A stretch of DNA of 64,000 bases from Patescibacteria group bacterium. Its GTDB lineage: Bacteria > Patescibacteriota > Microgenomatia > UBA1406 > GWC2-37-13. The stretch lies in assembly GCA_026415975.1 (NCBI GenBank), contig JAOAFZ010000004.1, positions 1 through 64,000 on the forward strand, read 5' to 3'. The notes below the pieces were generated by a model, which saw only the letters and a list, made by a program, of their open reading frames with translations, was not told the origin of the DNA and ran no database searches. Shown here piece after piece: positions 17,301-25,868 of the stretch (within the stretch, counting starts at the first letter, position 1; each line of letters begins with the position of its first letter). The translations under genes and the position numbers were made by a program.

Positions 17301-17316
17301 ATATAAGCAAAGTAAT

Positions 17317-18619
17317 ATGCAAATAACTACCTTAATAAAAAGAAACAATACACTCGAGGATTTCGATGTAAAAAAAATAATCTTTACGATACACAAAGCG
17401 ATGATTGCTAAGGGAATTGGCAACACAAAAGACGCGGAAAAGGTATCGAATATTGTTCTTGCAAAACTGAACCGCAATTTTTCTGAAAAATGGCATAAGA
17501 ATACCGCGAGTAACGAACAAATTTACCCAAATGTGGAGGAGATTCAGGATATAGTCGAAGAGTCGCTGATGGAAAGCGGATATCACGATGTCGCTAAGGC
17601 ATACATCATATACAGACAAAAACACGACGTTGCTTCGAAAAAGAGACTTGTTTAAAAAAAGAACAGAGTTAAAACCTTATGAATATCCGGAGCTCTACGA
17701 ATATGTAAGTGCGATACGGCACTCTTATTGGATCCACACGGAATTCAATTTCACAAGTGACGTCCAGGATTTCAAAGTAAATGTTAACGAATCAGAAAAA
17801 ACTGCAATTCAAAACGCAATGCTTGCTATCGCTCAAGTGGAAGTCGCGGTCAAGACATTTTGGGGAGACATGTATAAAAAAATACCCAAGCCGGAAGTTG
17901 GCGCTGTTGGCGCAACCTTTGCCGAGAGTGAAGTGCGCCATATACAGATGCCTATTCCCATCTGCTTGAAATTCTGGGAATAAACGATGAATTCAAAAAT
18001 ATCAAAAACATTCTTGCTCTTATCCGACGGCTGAATTACCTTGAGAAATCAATAAAAAACGCTCGAAGCGAAGACAATAGAGAATACAGCCAATCAATTC
18101 TACTCTTTTCTCTGTTCATTGAACATGTATCTTTGTTTTCACAGTTTTTGATTATTATGTCGTTCAACAAACATAAAAATCTTTTTAAGGGTATTTCAAA
18201 TGCAGTAGAAGCAACCTCAAAAGAAGAGCAAATTCACGGATTGTTCGGCATTGATCTTATCAACATAATAAAAAAAGAACATCCTGAATGGTTTGATAGT
18301 GAGTTTGAAGAAACAGTTATTAACCTTTGCAATGAAGCATTTGAAACAGAAAAGGCAGTTATTGATTGGATTTTTGAAAAAGGAGAGTTGGATTTTATGT
18401 CAAAAAAAGTGATAATCGAGTTTATTAAACAAAGATTCAATAATTCTCTTGAGAGCATAGGCATAAACAAAGTTTTTGCTACAAGAGAGAGTCTTCTTAG
18501 GCAATCGGATTAGTTTTATGACGAAATCATTACCACTAAACATGGAGATTTTTTTTAATAAGAAGTCGATAAATTACAACAAAAAGAGTAAGAGCATTAC
18601 AAGCGATGATTTATTTTAA
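17317..18619 (+). pseudogene. nrdB: Class I ribonucleotide reductase small subunit with N-terminal ATP-cone, interrupted
   Basis: The reading begins with an ATP-cone (QITTLIKRNNTLEDFDVKKI ... YHDVAKAYIIYRQKHD, about residues 1-100) and passes straight into an R2 protein: YEYPELYEYVSAIRHSYW, VQDF, FAESEVRH, EHVSLFSQF, SKEEQIHG hold the acidic and histidine metal ligands, and DAYSHLLE the expected radical tyrosine. The C-terminal tail INYNKKSKSITSDDLF is recognisable. Four lesions break it: one extra A in a run at 17638-17642, a two-base gain near 17942, TAG for Trp at 18511-18513, and one extra T in the run at 18549-18556. R2 forms the radical for the large subunit. In this subclass the ATP-cone gives allosteric on/off control through the small subunit. 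As written the gene cannot be translated whole. Confidence 0.85.
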
Positions 18620-18641
18620 TAGTTAACTTTAATTAAAAATT

Positions 18642-20374
18642 ATGTATTGGTTAAACGAAAACAGCAGAAAATTTTTAGCAAAAGGATATCTTATGCAGGG
18701 TGTTGCCGCCGAAGATAGAATTCGTGAAATCGCCACGCTAGCCGAAAAGTATTTGGATAAACCTGGTTTCGCGGATAAATTTTACGACTACATGTCTCGT
18801 GGATTTTATTCTCTTGCGTCGCCAGTATGGTCAAATTACGGACTCTCAAGGGGCTTGCCTATTAGTTGCTTTTCAAGCTATATAGCCGATGATATGGCAC
18901 GCATTCTCTACACTCATGCCGAAGTTGGAATGATGACGAAATACGGCGGTGGCACAGCTGGTCATTTTGCCGACGTAAGACCTCGCGGATCAACCATCAA
19001 AGACAATGGTTATTCTTCGGGGGGCCGTTCACTTCATGGTGCTTTTTGACAATTTGATAAATATTGTCAGTCAGGGTTCTGTCCGTCGCGGCCATTTCGC
19101 GCCATATCTACCCGTCGAACATCCGGATATAGAAGAATTTTTGAACATCGGCAAAGAAGGGCACCACATTCAAGAATCCACATATGCCATAACTGTTACC
19201 GACAAATGGCTATAAGATATGAAAAATGGCGATCAAGACAAAAGATGAATTTGGGCAAAGATAATCCAGCGTAGAACGGAAATCGGATATCCATATATCT
19301 TTTTTACTGACACTGTAAACAACGACACTGTTGACGTATACAAGGACAAAAACATGAGAATCTACGGGAGCAATCTTTGCTCGGAGATATGCCTGCCGAC
19401 GAGCGACGAAATATCGTTTGTTTGTTGCTTATCGTCAATGAATTTACGTCATTATAATGAGTGGAAGGATACCGATGCGGTTGAAACAATAACGATGTTT
19501 TTGGACACCGTTATTTCGGATTTTCTGGTACGACTAGAAAGTATGCGTGACAGCTCTGACCCGCACAAAAAAACCGCTTTCTACTTTATGCAAAGAGCAT
19601 ACAAATTTGCCAAAGAACATCGTGCACTCGGCTTGGGTGTTTTGGGTTGGCATACTTTTCTTCAGGAAAACAACATCGCTTTTGAAAGTGAGGAAGCTAC
19701 AAAATTGAACAAGGAAATATTCAGACTGATTCACGAAAAAACTTATAGCGCATCAAAAGCGATGGCCAAAGAATATGGCGAGCCCGAACTGCTCAAAGGT
19801 TATAGCCGTCGTAATTCTACCCTCATCGCTATTGCCCCTACTACTTCATCGGCATTTATCTTGGGCCAGGTTTCTCAAAGTATAGAGCCGATTATGTCGA
19901 ACGTCTTTGTCAAAGACGTGGATAAGATGAAGGTAACAATAAAAAATCCAACCCTAGAGAGATTGCTTGAAAAAAAAAAGGAATAAATAATTCCGAAGTT
20001 TGGAATAAGATAAGAGAAAACGATGGTTCGGTTCAAAATCTTGACGAGCTGACGGATCACGAGAAAAAAGTATTTAGAACCTTTAGCGAAATAGATCAAA
20101 AAGTAATTATTGACCAAGCGGCGGATAGGCAAAAATATATTGACCAATCTCAATCTCTTAATCTTATGATTGATCCCACCATGCCAGCCAAAGAATTAAA
20201 TGCGCTCTATTTGTATGCCTGGGAAAAAGGTGTTAAGACTCTATATTATCAACATAGCATGAATGCTGCACAACAATTTGGAAGGAAAAAATTGATGGAG
20301 TTAGAAGAAAAGAAAAATTCGCCCAGGACACGCAGTATTGCTTCTGGTGGCTTATGTTTATCATGTGAAGCATA
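18642..20374 (+). pseudogene. nrdA: Class I ribonucleotide reductase large subunit without ATP-cone, interrupted
   Basis: The product starts directly at the catalytic barrel (MYWLNENSRKFLAKGYL), with no ATP-cone, complementing the cone on NrdB. Conserved blocks are LPISCFSSYI (active-site Cys), MMTKYGGGTAG, GSVRRGHFAPYLPVEHPDIEEF, SNLCSEICLP (radical Cys), LGLGVLGWH and IAPTTSSAFILGQVSQSIEP, and the redox pair CLSCEA at the end. Lesions: one extra G in the run 19019-19024, TAA at 19213-19215, TGA at 19246-19248, and an indel in the ten-A run 19970-19979. The frame between 19025 and 19970 is otherwise constant. The reaction is reduction of ribonucleotides to deoxyribonucleotides. The small number of other substitutions argues for recent loss or for consensus errors. 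Confidence 0.85.
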
Positions 20375-20561
20375 AAATTCCCCTATAAGCAATAAATAAC
20401 CTTGCAAAAGTAAGGGCGCGGCGGAAGGGGGATTCCGTCACACCAGATCGTTGGAAGCGTAGCCGTCCGAGCGATTATGCGCTGGCGGCGAGGCGGAGCG
20501 ATTGGTTTCAGTCAGAGATTTTTGCTAAAATAGGTTCGAGCGTGGTTGTATAAATACACCA
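20373..20561 (-). repeat. Right arm of 188-bp inverted repeat (IR-A)
   Basis: Reverse complement of 16925-17112, near identical over the outer 130 bases. Its inner edge overlaps the last codon of nrdA (TAA at 20372-20374), and its outer edge abuts the recombinase 3' end, so the last codons of the recombinase frame (VFIQPRSNLF) are read from the repeat. Confidence 0.9.
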
Positions 20562-22106
20562 AAACAGAACTTTTTCGGCTTTTTGAGAGCCAGATCGTGG
20601 GCGACGCACAGCGCCGCCCATTGATTTTGCCCCGATGAATCCTTGCCGCTCGGCGCGCGCAGGCGAGCCTCGCGGTTGGCCAAAACTAGGTTCGAGCCGA
20701 ACAAAGTTCGGCAAGCAACCTTTTTCGCAAAAAGGTTGCTCTCTTGTGCGATTTTAGGCAGAGATTCTGCCTCTTTTATCCAATCAGCCATCGGTTCGAG
20801 CCAGCCAGTCCGCTTTTGTTCAAGATTGAAAGATTGTTCTTCCAGCAACTTTTTCTCGCTCAACAATTTTGCTTTTTCTGCACGATAGGTTTCTTGCTCG
20901 ATAATCTGCTCTGAGTAGCCATCAAGAAGTCGCTGGAGTTTAAGCGAGATAGTTTTGATTTTCTTTCGTGCCTCTTGAACAAAAGCGGTTGAGGATTGGG
21001 CGGCTTCCGTTTTGTCTTTTTCTAACATTTTTCGTAGTTCTGCCGCCCAATCCGGTTTCAAAGAAAATTTTTGAAGCAATGATGATAACTGTTCGTCCAA
21101 TTTCTCTTGGCGAATACAAGGTTAGGGACATTTGAAGTCCTTTCATTTTTTGGTGCAACGATAACAAGTATAGTAGTGGACATTGCCGTTTTTCCGCTTT
21201 TTAACCTTGTATTCGCCAGTTATCATCATGTTGCAGGAAGCGCAGGAAAGTAAGCCGCAAAATGGCTGTGGTTCATTCTTGGATTTTTGCGGCTTGCCCC
21301 GCAATTTCAAAACTTCCTGCACCTTGTCAAAAATTTTCTTTGAAACTACTGGCTGGTGCTTGCCTTCGTGAATTTCGCCAGCATAGCGAAAATGGCCGTA
21401 ATAAAATGGATTGGAAAGGATAAAAGAAATTCTGTCTCTGTGGAGTCGCTTGCCACCACTCGACAATATGCCGTTTTGCGCCAAAAAGTTTGAGATGTCT
21501 TCAAGTCGGCTTTCGTTTTTGGCGTACAACTCAAAGGCGCGGCGAATAACGGGAGCTCTCTTTTTGTCCACGACGATAGATTTTGTCTGCACATCGTTGA
21601 TATATCCAATCGGAGCTAAACTCGGATACTCGCCGCGCCTCATTTTTTGGCGCAATCCGCGCTTCGTATTTTCGACAAGCGAATCCACATAGTATTTGCT
21701 TTGCCCAAAGGCGATACTCAACATAAATTTTCCTTGCGAAGTATTTTCTGCCCAAAAGGTGGGAAATTTAAGTATCGCCAAATGCCCGCAATCCAAAAGA
21801 TAGATTACTCATCCGCCATCAACAGAATTGCGCGCCAGTCGGTCGGGATGCCACGCCAAAATTCCATTCGCTTCACCACTTTCTATCCGATTGAGCATGT
21901 CATTGAAAATCGGTCGGCCCGGAATTTTGGCCGATTGTTTTTCTACAAATTCCTCAACAATAAGTTAAGCCTTCATTTTTCGCAAAGGCGCGCAATTTTG
22001 TAATTTGAGCTTCAATACTCAAAACTTGCTTGTCTTCCACATCAGTGGACTTGCGGGCATACAAAAAGAATTTTTGCGGTGATAAATTATTTTGCATAGT
22101 GTTCAT
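20525..22106 (-). pseudogene. Serine site-specific recombinase, interrupted
   Basis: Reading from ATG 22106, the catalytic domain begins KFFLYARKSTDVEDKQVLSIEAQI, with the nucleophile serine in ARKS, then GRPIFNDMLNRIESGEANGILAWHPDRLARN. The recombinase domain (GLRQKMRRGEYPSLAPIGYIND, DRISFILSNPFYYGHFRY) and zinc ribbon (CGLLSCASCNMMITG ... YYTCYRCTKK) follow, then a coiled coil (KTEAAQSSTAFVQEARKKIK ... LLEEQSFNLEQKR). This is the large serine recombinase layout, about 520 residues. Lesions: one-base gain near 21957-21966, TGA at 21809-21811, TGA at 21143-21145, TAA at 21122-21124. Such enzymes integrate, excise or invert DNA at short att sites. The gene reads away from ssrA, opposite to the copied 3' end beside it. 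Confidence 0.85.
20562..20755 (-). repeat. Inverted repeat IR-B, copy inside the recombinase 3' end
   Basis: The last roughly 190 bases of the recombinase coding region recur in reverse orientation at 22259-22404. About 135 bases match with only two or three differences; a further block (AAAATCGCACAAG) matches after a 47-base gap present only in the other copy. Confidence 0.85.
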
Positions 22107-22133
22107 ATTGAAAACTTAAATGGCCGCCATTGG

Positions 22134-22203
22134 TGCGCCCACAATGATTGCTCATCATGGTCCAAAGACGGTCATTAAAATAAGCAATCACTATGTGGGC
22201 GCA
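22134..22203. repeat. Dyad upstream of the recombinase gene
   Basis: TGCGCCCACAATGATTGCT (22134-22152) faces AGCAATCACTATGTGGGCGC (22183-22202) across a 30-base centre; outer TGCGCCCACA and inner ATTGCT arms pair exactly. It lies 28 bases upstream of the recombinase start and could be an operator, a recombination site, or a hairpin. Confidence 0.6.
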
Positions 22204-22258
22204 GGGTCGTTATAGCAAAAATTTTTTTGTTTGGCAAAGAAATAAAAGAAAGAATTTC

Positions 22259-22404
22259 AAAATCGCACAAGACGAACCTAGTTTTGGCCAACCGCGAGGC
22301 GCGCCTGCGCGCGCCGAGCGGCAAGGATTCATCGGGGCAAAATCAATGGGCGGCGCTGTGCGCCGCCCACGATCTGGCTCTCAAAAAGCCGAAAAAGTTC
22401 TGTT
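22259..22404 (+). repeat. Inverted repeat IR-B, truncated copy touching ssrA
   Basis: A partial copy of the recombinase 3' end in opposite orientation, with an internal 47-base deletion. It ends at TTCTGTTT, directly followed by the 3' end of the tmRNA gene. The open frame through it continues into the tmRNA and is not a gene in its own right. Confidence 0.8.
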
Positions 22405-22406
22405 TG

Positions 22407-22804
22407 TGTGGAGATGCCCGGAGTCGAACCGGGATCCAGCACGGCCGGTTTATACAAGTTTAGCGAGAGATAGACCGCTTTTTTTAAGCAGCCCAACAGT
22501 CGGTTAAAAGATTGTCGGGAAGTGGAACGAACCGCGGCGTCCCGCGACCGTATCCCGGTTGGTTATATCCGTGTTGTTGAACCGGGAGGAAACTTCACGG
22601 ATTGAAACCTCTTTGCTTATGCAAAGACTGCGGGACGATACGCGACCTGTGCAGGCGCCTTGAGGGCGTCTACGAGATCAGCGAAGACCGCACGTACGGT
22701 TTCTTTGGTTCTATCTGCTTTAGCAGGTATTTTTTTGGATTTGACGGATACCTCCGCCCTCGCCTCGTATAAAAGTGCACGTACTGTCGATGCCTGTCAT
22801 CCCC
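22407..22804 (-). ncRNA. ssrA: tmRNA
   Basis: On the minus strand the RNA begins GGGGATGACAGGCATCGACAG, the conserved tmRNA 5' end, and closes with GGTTCGACTCCGGGCATCTCC. GGGGATG and CATCTCC pair over seven positions (one G-U) to form the tRNA-like acceptor, with a normal T arm. Length is about 398 nt. The tag frame ends RPAVFA-TAA, the TAA (22617-22619) lying in the loop of a CTTTGC/GCAAAG hairpin as expected for helix 5. CCA is not encoded: the next bases are ACACA. Stalled ribosomes are rescued together with SmpB, encoded 3 kb away. An integrated element abuts the 3' end. The 5' boundary is set by the acceptor stem. Confidence 0.92.
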
Positions 22805-22817
22805 TGTTTAGGTCCAT

Positions 22818-22823
22818 AGTATA
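22818..22823 (-). promoter_or_regulatory. -10 box of ssrA
   Basis: Minus-strand TATACT in the extended form TGGTATACTATGG, 14 bases before the mature 5' end of tmRNA, so a short 5' leader would be trimmed by processing. It sits in the 27-base gap behind the upstream gene. Confidence 0.6.
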
Positions 22824-22830
22824 CCATTTG

Positions 22831-23553
22831 TTAGTTTCCTTTACCAGGATAGGATGAATTAGACGCAAAACCTCTTTTTTTCTTCCGGATGTCCTTCCGC
22901 TCTTTCCGCTTTGCCTGCGTTACTTCTCCATCTCCAGCGGCGGCCGTCTCATCGAACGGCATAGGTATTGTACCGGAGGTACCAGTACGTCCGGCAGTAA
23001 CAGCGGCATCGAACTTGACCTGATCGGCGCCATCCTGCTCCGCGATTGCAACCATAAATGCCTGAAGTTGCTCCAAAGACATATCCACGCGTCGCGATGC
23101 CTCGATTATGTGCATAAGCGGCAGGATGTCTTCTTTTGTAGCTACCGGAGAACCGGACAACGATGGTTCACCGCTGGCAAGTTCCCGCTTCGGGTAGAGG
23201 AAGGTTACGGTGTCGGCAAATTCGTAGAAGGGCTCTTCGACACCGGCGGGTGCCGCGTCGGCATTGCGCAGTTCGAGTTTGCAGACGATAAGGTTTTCGT
23301 CGTCCTGGCTTACAAGATAATCGGTGTCGTAAAGTGATGCACGCCAAGCGGGAGCTTCGGCATAGCCCCCGCTGATTGGTACCACGTTGGCGGCGACATC
23401 GTCGCCGTAGCGTTGCTCGGGGGTTCGCTGTACCTGTTCACGGAGCGCCCGGAGCGCCTCAAGAACCGAGGTGAGCAAAGCAATAAGTGTTTCGTTGCGG
23501 CGGTGTTCGCGCTCTGCTCGATTATGCAAGAACCGGGGGGCCTCCACTGACAT
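22831..23553 (-). CDS. Uncharacterised cytosolic protein
   Basis: 240 residues from the ATG at 23553 (MSVEAPRFLHNRAEREHRRNE), selected because TATACT ends 5 bases before it. The N terminus is helical and charged (ETLIALLTSVLEALRALREQVQR), the middle is beta-rich with EEPFYEFADTVTFLYPKREL, and the end is a basic tail (TQAKRKERKDIRKKKRGF). No signal peptide or membrane segment. I recognise no family. It lies between the GH19 gene and ssrA and ends 26 bases before the tmRNA 5' end. Confidence 0.6.
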   Translation of the reverse strand: MSVEAPRFLHNRAEREHRRNETLIALLTSVLEALRALREQVQRTPEQRYGDDVAANVVPISGGYAEAPAWRASLYDTDYLVSQDDENLIVCKLELRNADAAPAGVEEPFYEFADTVTFLYPKRELASGEPSLSGSPVATKEDILPLMHIIEASRRVDMSLEQLQAFMVAIAEQDGADQVKFDAAVTAGRTGTSGTIPMPFDETAAAGDGEVTQAKRKERKDIRKKKRGFASNSSYPGKGN

Positions 23554-23656
23554 ACACAAGTATATCATGAGCCGGGTTATATTTATTAGAGCCTTGTGAG
23601 AGTGTGTTCACATGTAATTCCGTTGCATTCTGCCGCCGTTTGGTATAGTTATACGT

Positions 23657-24976
23657 ATGATACCAAAATACCTTGCAGGGATCGTGGCGGGCGTTATTGC
23701 CAGTGTGTTCCTTGCACCAGTCACTAGGGTAACTGCACAAGATACAAACAGTGATTCGCTTACTATCTCGGTAGAAACACAAACAACAGAGGCAAAGCGC
23801 GGTGATGTGTTCGAGAGTCGTCTCACTGCCCGGGCAAAGAGTGAAGATCTTGGGGTAAATCTTGTCATAAACGGCGTAGAATATCTCGGGGATCTGGGTG
23901 GCGGCGCCTGCCGGTCCGATAACGGATCATTCCTCGGGTGGAATGAGTCCGGAGAAAACCCGGTGGCACGGGTGCTGTGCACCATCCCGATGGACACTCC
24001 CAAAGACGCAACTGTAGAGCTTATCGGCTTTCAGTTTCGCAACTGCGACGGGCCAGTTGCTACCGACGGCGGCAAACGGTGCTCGGTAGTACGCGCTTCC
24101 CGGTCGATCCGGGTTACCGATGGCATCGATTCCGATGATAAAGATGCTACCGGTTCCGCAGAGGTTAAGGACTCCAGTGAAAGTGTTTTCCAACGGATTC
24201 TGAACGAACTGTTTCGCCGCGGCGGGACAAGTAGAGGAAACAATTCGGGAGGGAGGGAGCAAAGCGGGAATGATTCCGGTGGCGGTACAAGCACTCCTCC
24301 AACAGACTCGACGGTAAATTCTGTTGCTTCCTGTGTTGCAGATAGGGTAGGTGGAGATGCTGGAAACCGGTATCGTACTCACGCACCATATATCATAGAT
24401 GTTTTGAAGAAAAATGCCATGCCACTGGAACATGCCGCCTATGTATTTGCAACGGTACGTCATGAGACGGGAGACGTGGCGACCATGGTTGAGTGGTCCG
24501 ATGCCCGTGGCGAAGCATATTTTGATCGATACCAGGGCCGCTCTGATCTTTGCAACATGTACCCTGGTGACGGAAGAAAGTTCAAAGGCCGCGGATACGT
24601 ACAGCTTACTGGGAGAGGAAATTACACGAAGTATACCCCGCGTCAAGTACGGAACGAAGACCCAGGCCATCTATCGGTAAGCGCACAATATAGTAACTGT
24701 ACAGGAAAGTATGATTTTTCTGATACACTCGACCGAAAACCGAACCTGCTAACCACACCAAATGCAATTGTTGATGACTATGCCAACGCCGCATCGATAC
24801 TGGTGAATGGCATGCGAACCGGAACATTTACCGGCAAGAAGCTGTCAGATTACATTGGAAACGGCAGAAAAGACTATGTAAACGCCCGAAGAATCGTAAA
24901 CGGCACCGATAAAGCGGAAAAGTTCGCGGCCTCAGCCCGTGAGTTCGAAAGTCATTTACGCGCATGTAATTACTGA
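23657..24976 (+). CDS. Secreted GH19-type (chitinase/endolysin) muralytic protein
   Basis: 439 residues. A signal peptide (YLAGIVAGVIASVFLAPVTRVTAQD) leads into a beta domain with paired cysteines (CRSDNG, CTIPMD, FRNCDGP), then a Gly/Ser-rich linker (about 190-215). The C-terminal domain is GH19-like: VFATVRHETGDVATMVEWSD contains the probable catalytic glutamate (about residue 270), and FKGRGYVQLTGRGNYTKY is the diagnostic substrate-groove block. Such domains cut peptidoglycan or chitin; in bacteria without chitin, wall remodelling or attack on a host or rival wall is likely. TATAGT ends 7 bases before the ATG. The next gene starts 5 bases after its stop. Confidence 0.82.
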   Translation: MIPKYLAGIVAGVIASVFLAPVTRVTAQDTNSDSLTISVETQTTEAKRGDVFESRLTARAKSEDLGVNLVINGVEYLGDLGGGACRSDNGSFLGWNESGENPVARVLCTIPMDTPKDATVELIGFQFRNCDGPVATDGGKRCSVVRASRSIRVTDGIDSDDKDATGSAEVKDSSESVFQRILNELFRRGGTSRGNNSGGREQSGNDSGGGTSTPPTDSTVNSVASCVADRVGGDAGNRYRTHAPYIIDVLKKNAMPLEHAAYVFATVRHETGDVATMVEWSDARGEAYFDRYQGRSDLCNMYPGDGRKFKGRGYVQLTGRGNYTKYTPRQVRNEDPGHLSVSAQYSNCTGKYDFSDTLDRKPNLLTTPNAIVDDYANAASILVNGMRTGTFTGKKLSDYIGNGRKDYVNARRIVNGTDKAEKFAASAREFESHLRACNY

Positions 24977-24981
24977 TCACT

Positions 24982-25773
24982 ATGGAAGAACATCCAAATG
25001 CAAAACTATTGATTGGCCTGATAGCGGTATCCGCTGTCGTTTTATTGCTATTGATCATAGCGGTTATGCTGCTTAGGAAACCGGCTGAAACCATCTCCAC
25101 TGCAGTAGTTTCCCCATCGCCGGCATCTTCAGTTCCTACTGTCATTATTTCCTCCCCCAGTGTGGTTTCTGAACGGATCGCTCTACCGGAAGATCCTGTT
25201 TCTCGACTGAAGGGATTGCCCTTTACCCTTCCTGCTACCCTTCCGGACGATCTCTGGGTCACTGCCCATCCGAATATTGATACAGAACTGGAAAACTACA
25301 CCGTGACAATGGACACAGCCGCCCGGGACTTTAGGATTACATTTTCCGCCAGTCGTGCTCCGGGTGAGACGACACTTGAGCGCGAAAACGCTGCCCACCC
25401 GCTGCCTCCGGTGTACCGTTATCGCACTACCGATTTTGAACGAATCGCAACGATCAACGGGGTTGAGCTTCTGATAAGTAAAACCGGAGGCGTCACCCTG
25501 GAAACCGGATCTGACTCGGCACAGCTTGTCGCAACAACCCCTAAAGTTATGACGTCGGAAGGTTCCCTTGAGGGGCAGTACTATGTATATCAAAAATACA
25601 AGTATGGTCTTTCGGAGTATACAAATGTATTTAGTTCGCTGAAAGGAGAAGAACCGAGCTACAACGACACCGTGCTTATCGACTATGCCTTTTTAACCGA
25701 TGCAGCTACCGCGGAGTGGCCGGAGCGGAAGGCACTTCTGCAAGAAGTGCTCACAGAAATAAAGCCACGATAA
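24982..25773 (+). CDS. Membrane-anchored extracytoplasmic protein of unknown function
   Basis: 263 residues with an N-terminal anchor (LIGLIAVSAVVLLLLIIAVMLL, about 10-31), a Ser/Pro/Val-rich spacer and a beta-rich outer domain (ENYTVTMDTAARDFRITFSA, VYRYRTTDFERIATINGVELLIS). No cytoplasmic head, unlike the proteins at 7850 and 11366. It probably forms an operon with the GH19 gene (5-base gap), so it may help localise or regulate the muralytic enzyme. No family recognised. Confidence 0.6.
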   Translation: MEEHPNAKLLIGLIAVSAVVLLLLIIAVMLLRKPAETISTAVVSPSPASSVPTVIISSPSVVSERIALPEDPVSRLKGLPFTLPATLPDDLWVTAHPNIDTELENYTVTMDTAARDFRITFSASRAPGETTLERENAAHPLPPVYRYRTTDFERIATINGVELLISKTGGVTLETGSDSAQLVATTPKVMTSEGSLEGQYYVYQKYKYGLSEYTNVFSSLKGEEPSYNDTVLIDYAFLTDAATAEWPERKALLQEVLTEIKPR

Positions 25774-25868
25774 ATCTCTCCGCAGTCGACATCGATTCAC
25801 GGTAAACAATAGGTACCCGCGACTTGCTTTGCAGTCCGGAACAGGACATACCAGAGAGCAGGTTTTGC

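Larger units (their letters stand above)
16925..22404. mobile_element. Foreign island: inverted-repeat-bounded nrdBA plus serine recombinase, at the 3' end of ssrA
   Basis: The segment is visibly richer in A and T than its surroundings and ends exactly at the 3' terminus of the tmRNA gene, a classic integration site. In order it holds a 188-bp repeat, a cobalamin riboswitch, damaged nrdB and nrdA, the repeat again in inverted orientation, a damaged serine recombinase read toward the left, a dyad, and an inverted partial copy of the recombinase 3' end touching ssrA. The left end is set by the repeat; a target duplication was not found. All three protein genes are interrupted, so the element looks immobile now. 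Confidence 0.6.

Noticed and set aside
20525-20561. tRNA 3' end in IR-A (GGTTCGAGC ... ACACCA)
   Set aside because: The supposed T stem does not pair and no other tRNA arm is present.
17317-22106. Alternative genetic code as explanation for in-frame stops
   Set aside because: TAG, TAA and TGA all occur inside these genes, several lesions are frameshifts, and flanking genes use the standard stops normally.
22193-22507. Open frame across the IR-B copy and the tmRNA 3' end
   Set aside because: It is the copied recombinase tail read into ssrA; the CGDARSRTG-like end is the typical translation of a tRNA-like 3' end.
22660-22857. Open frame antisense to the tmRNA
   Set aside because: It lies wholly over ssrA and its promoter, with no independent support.
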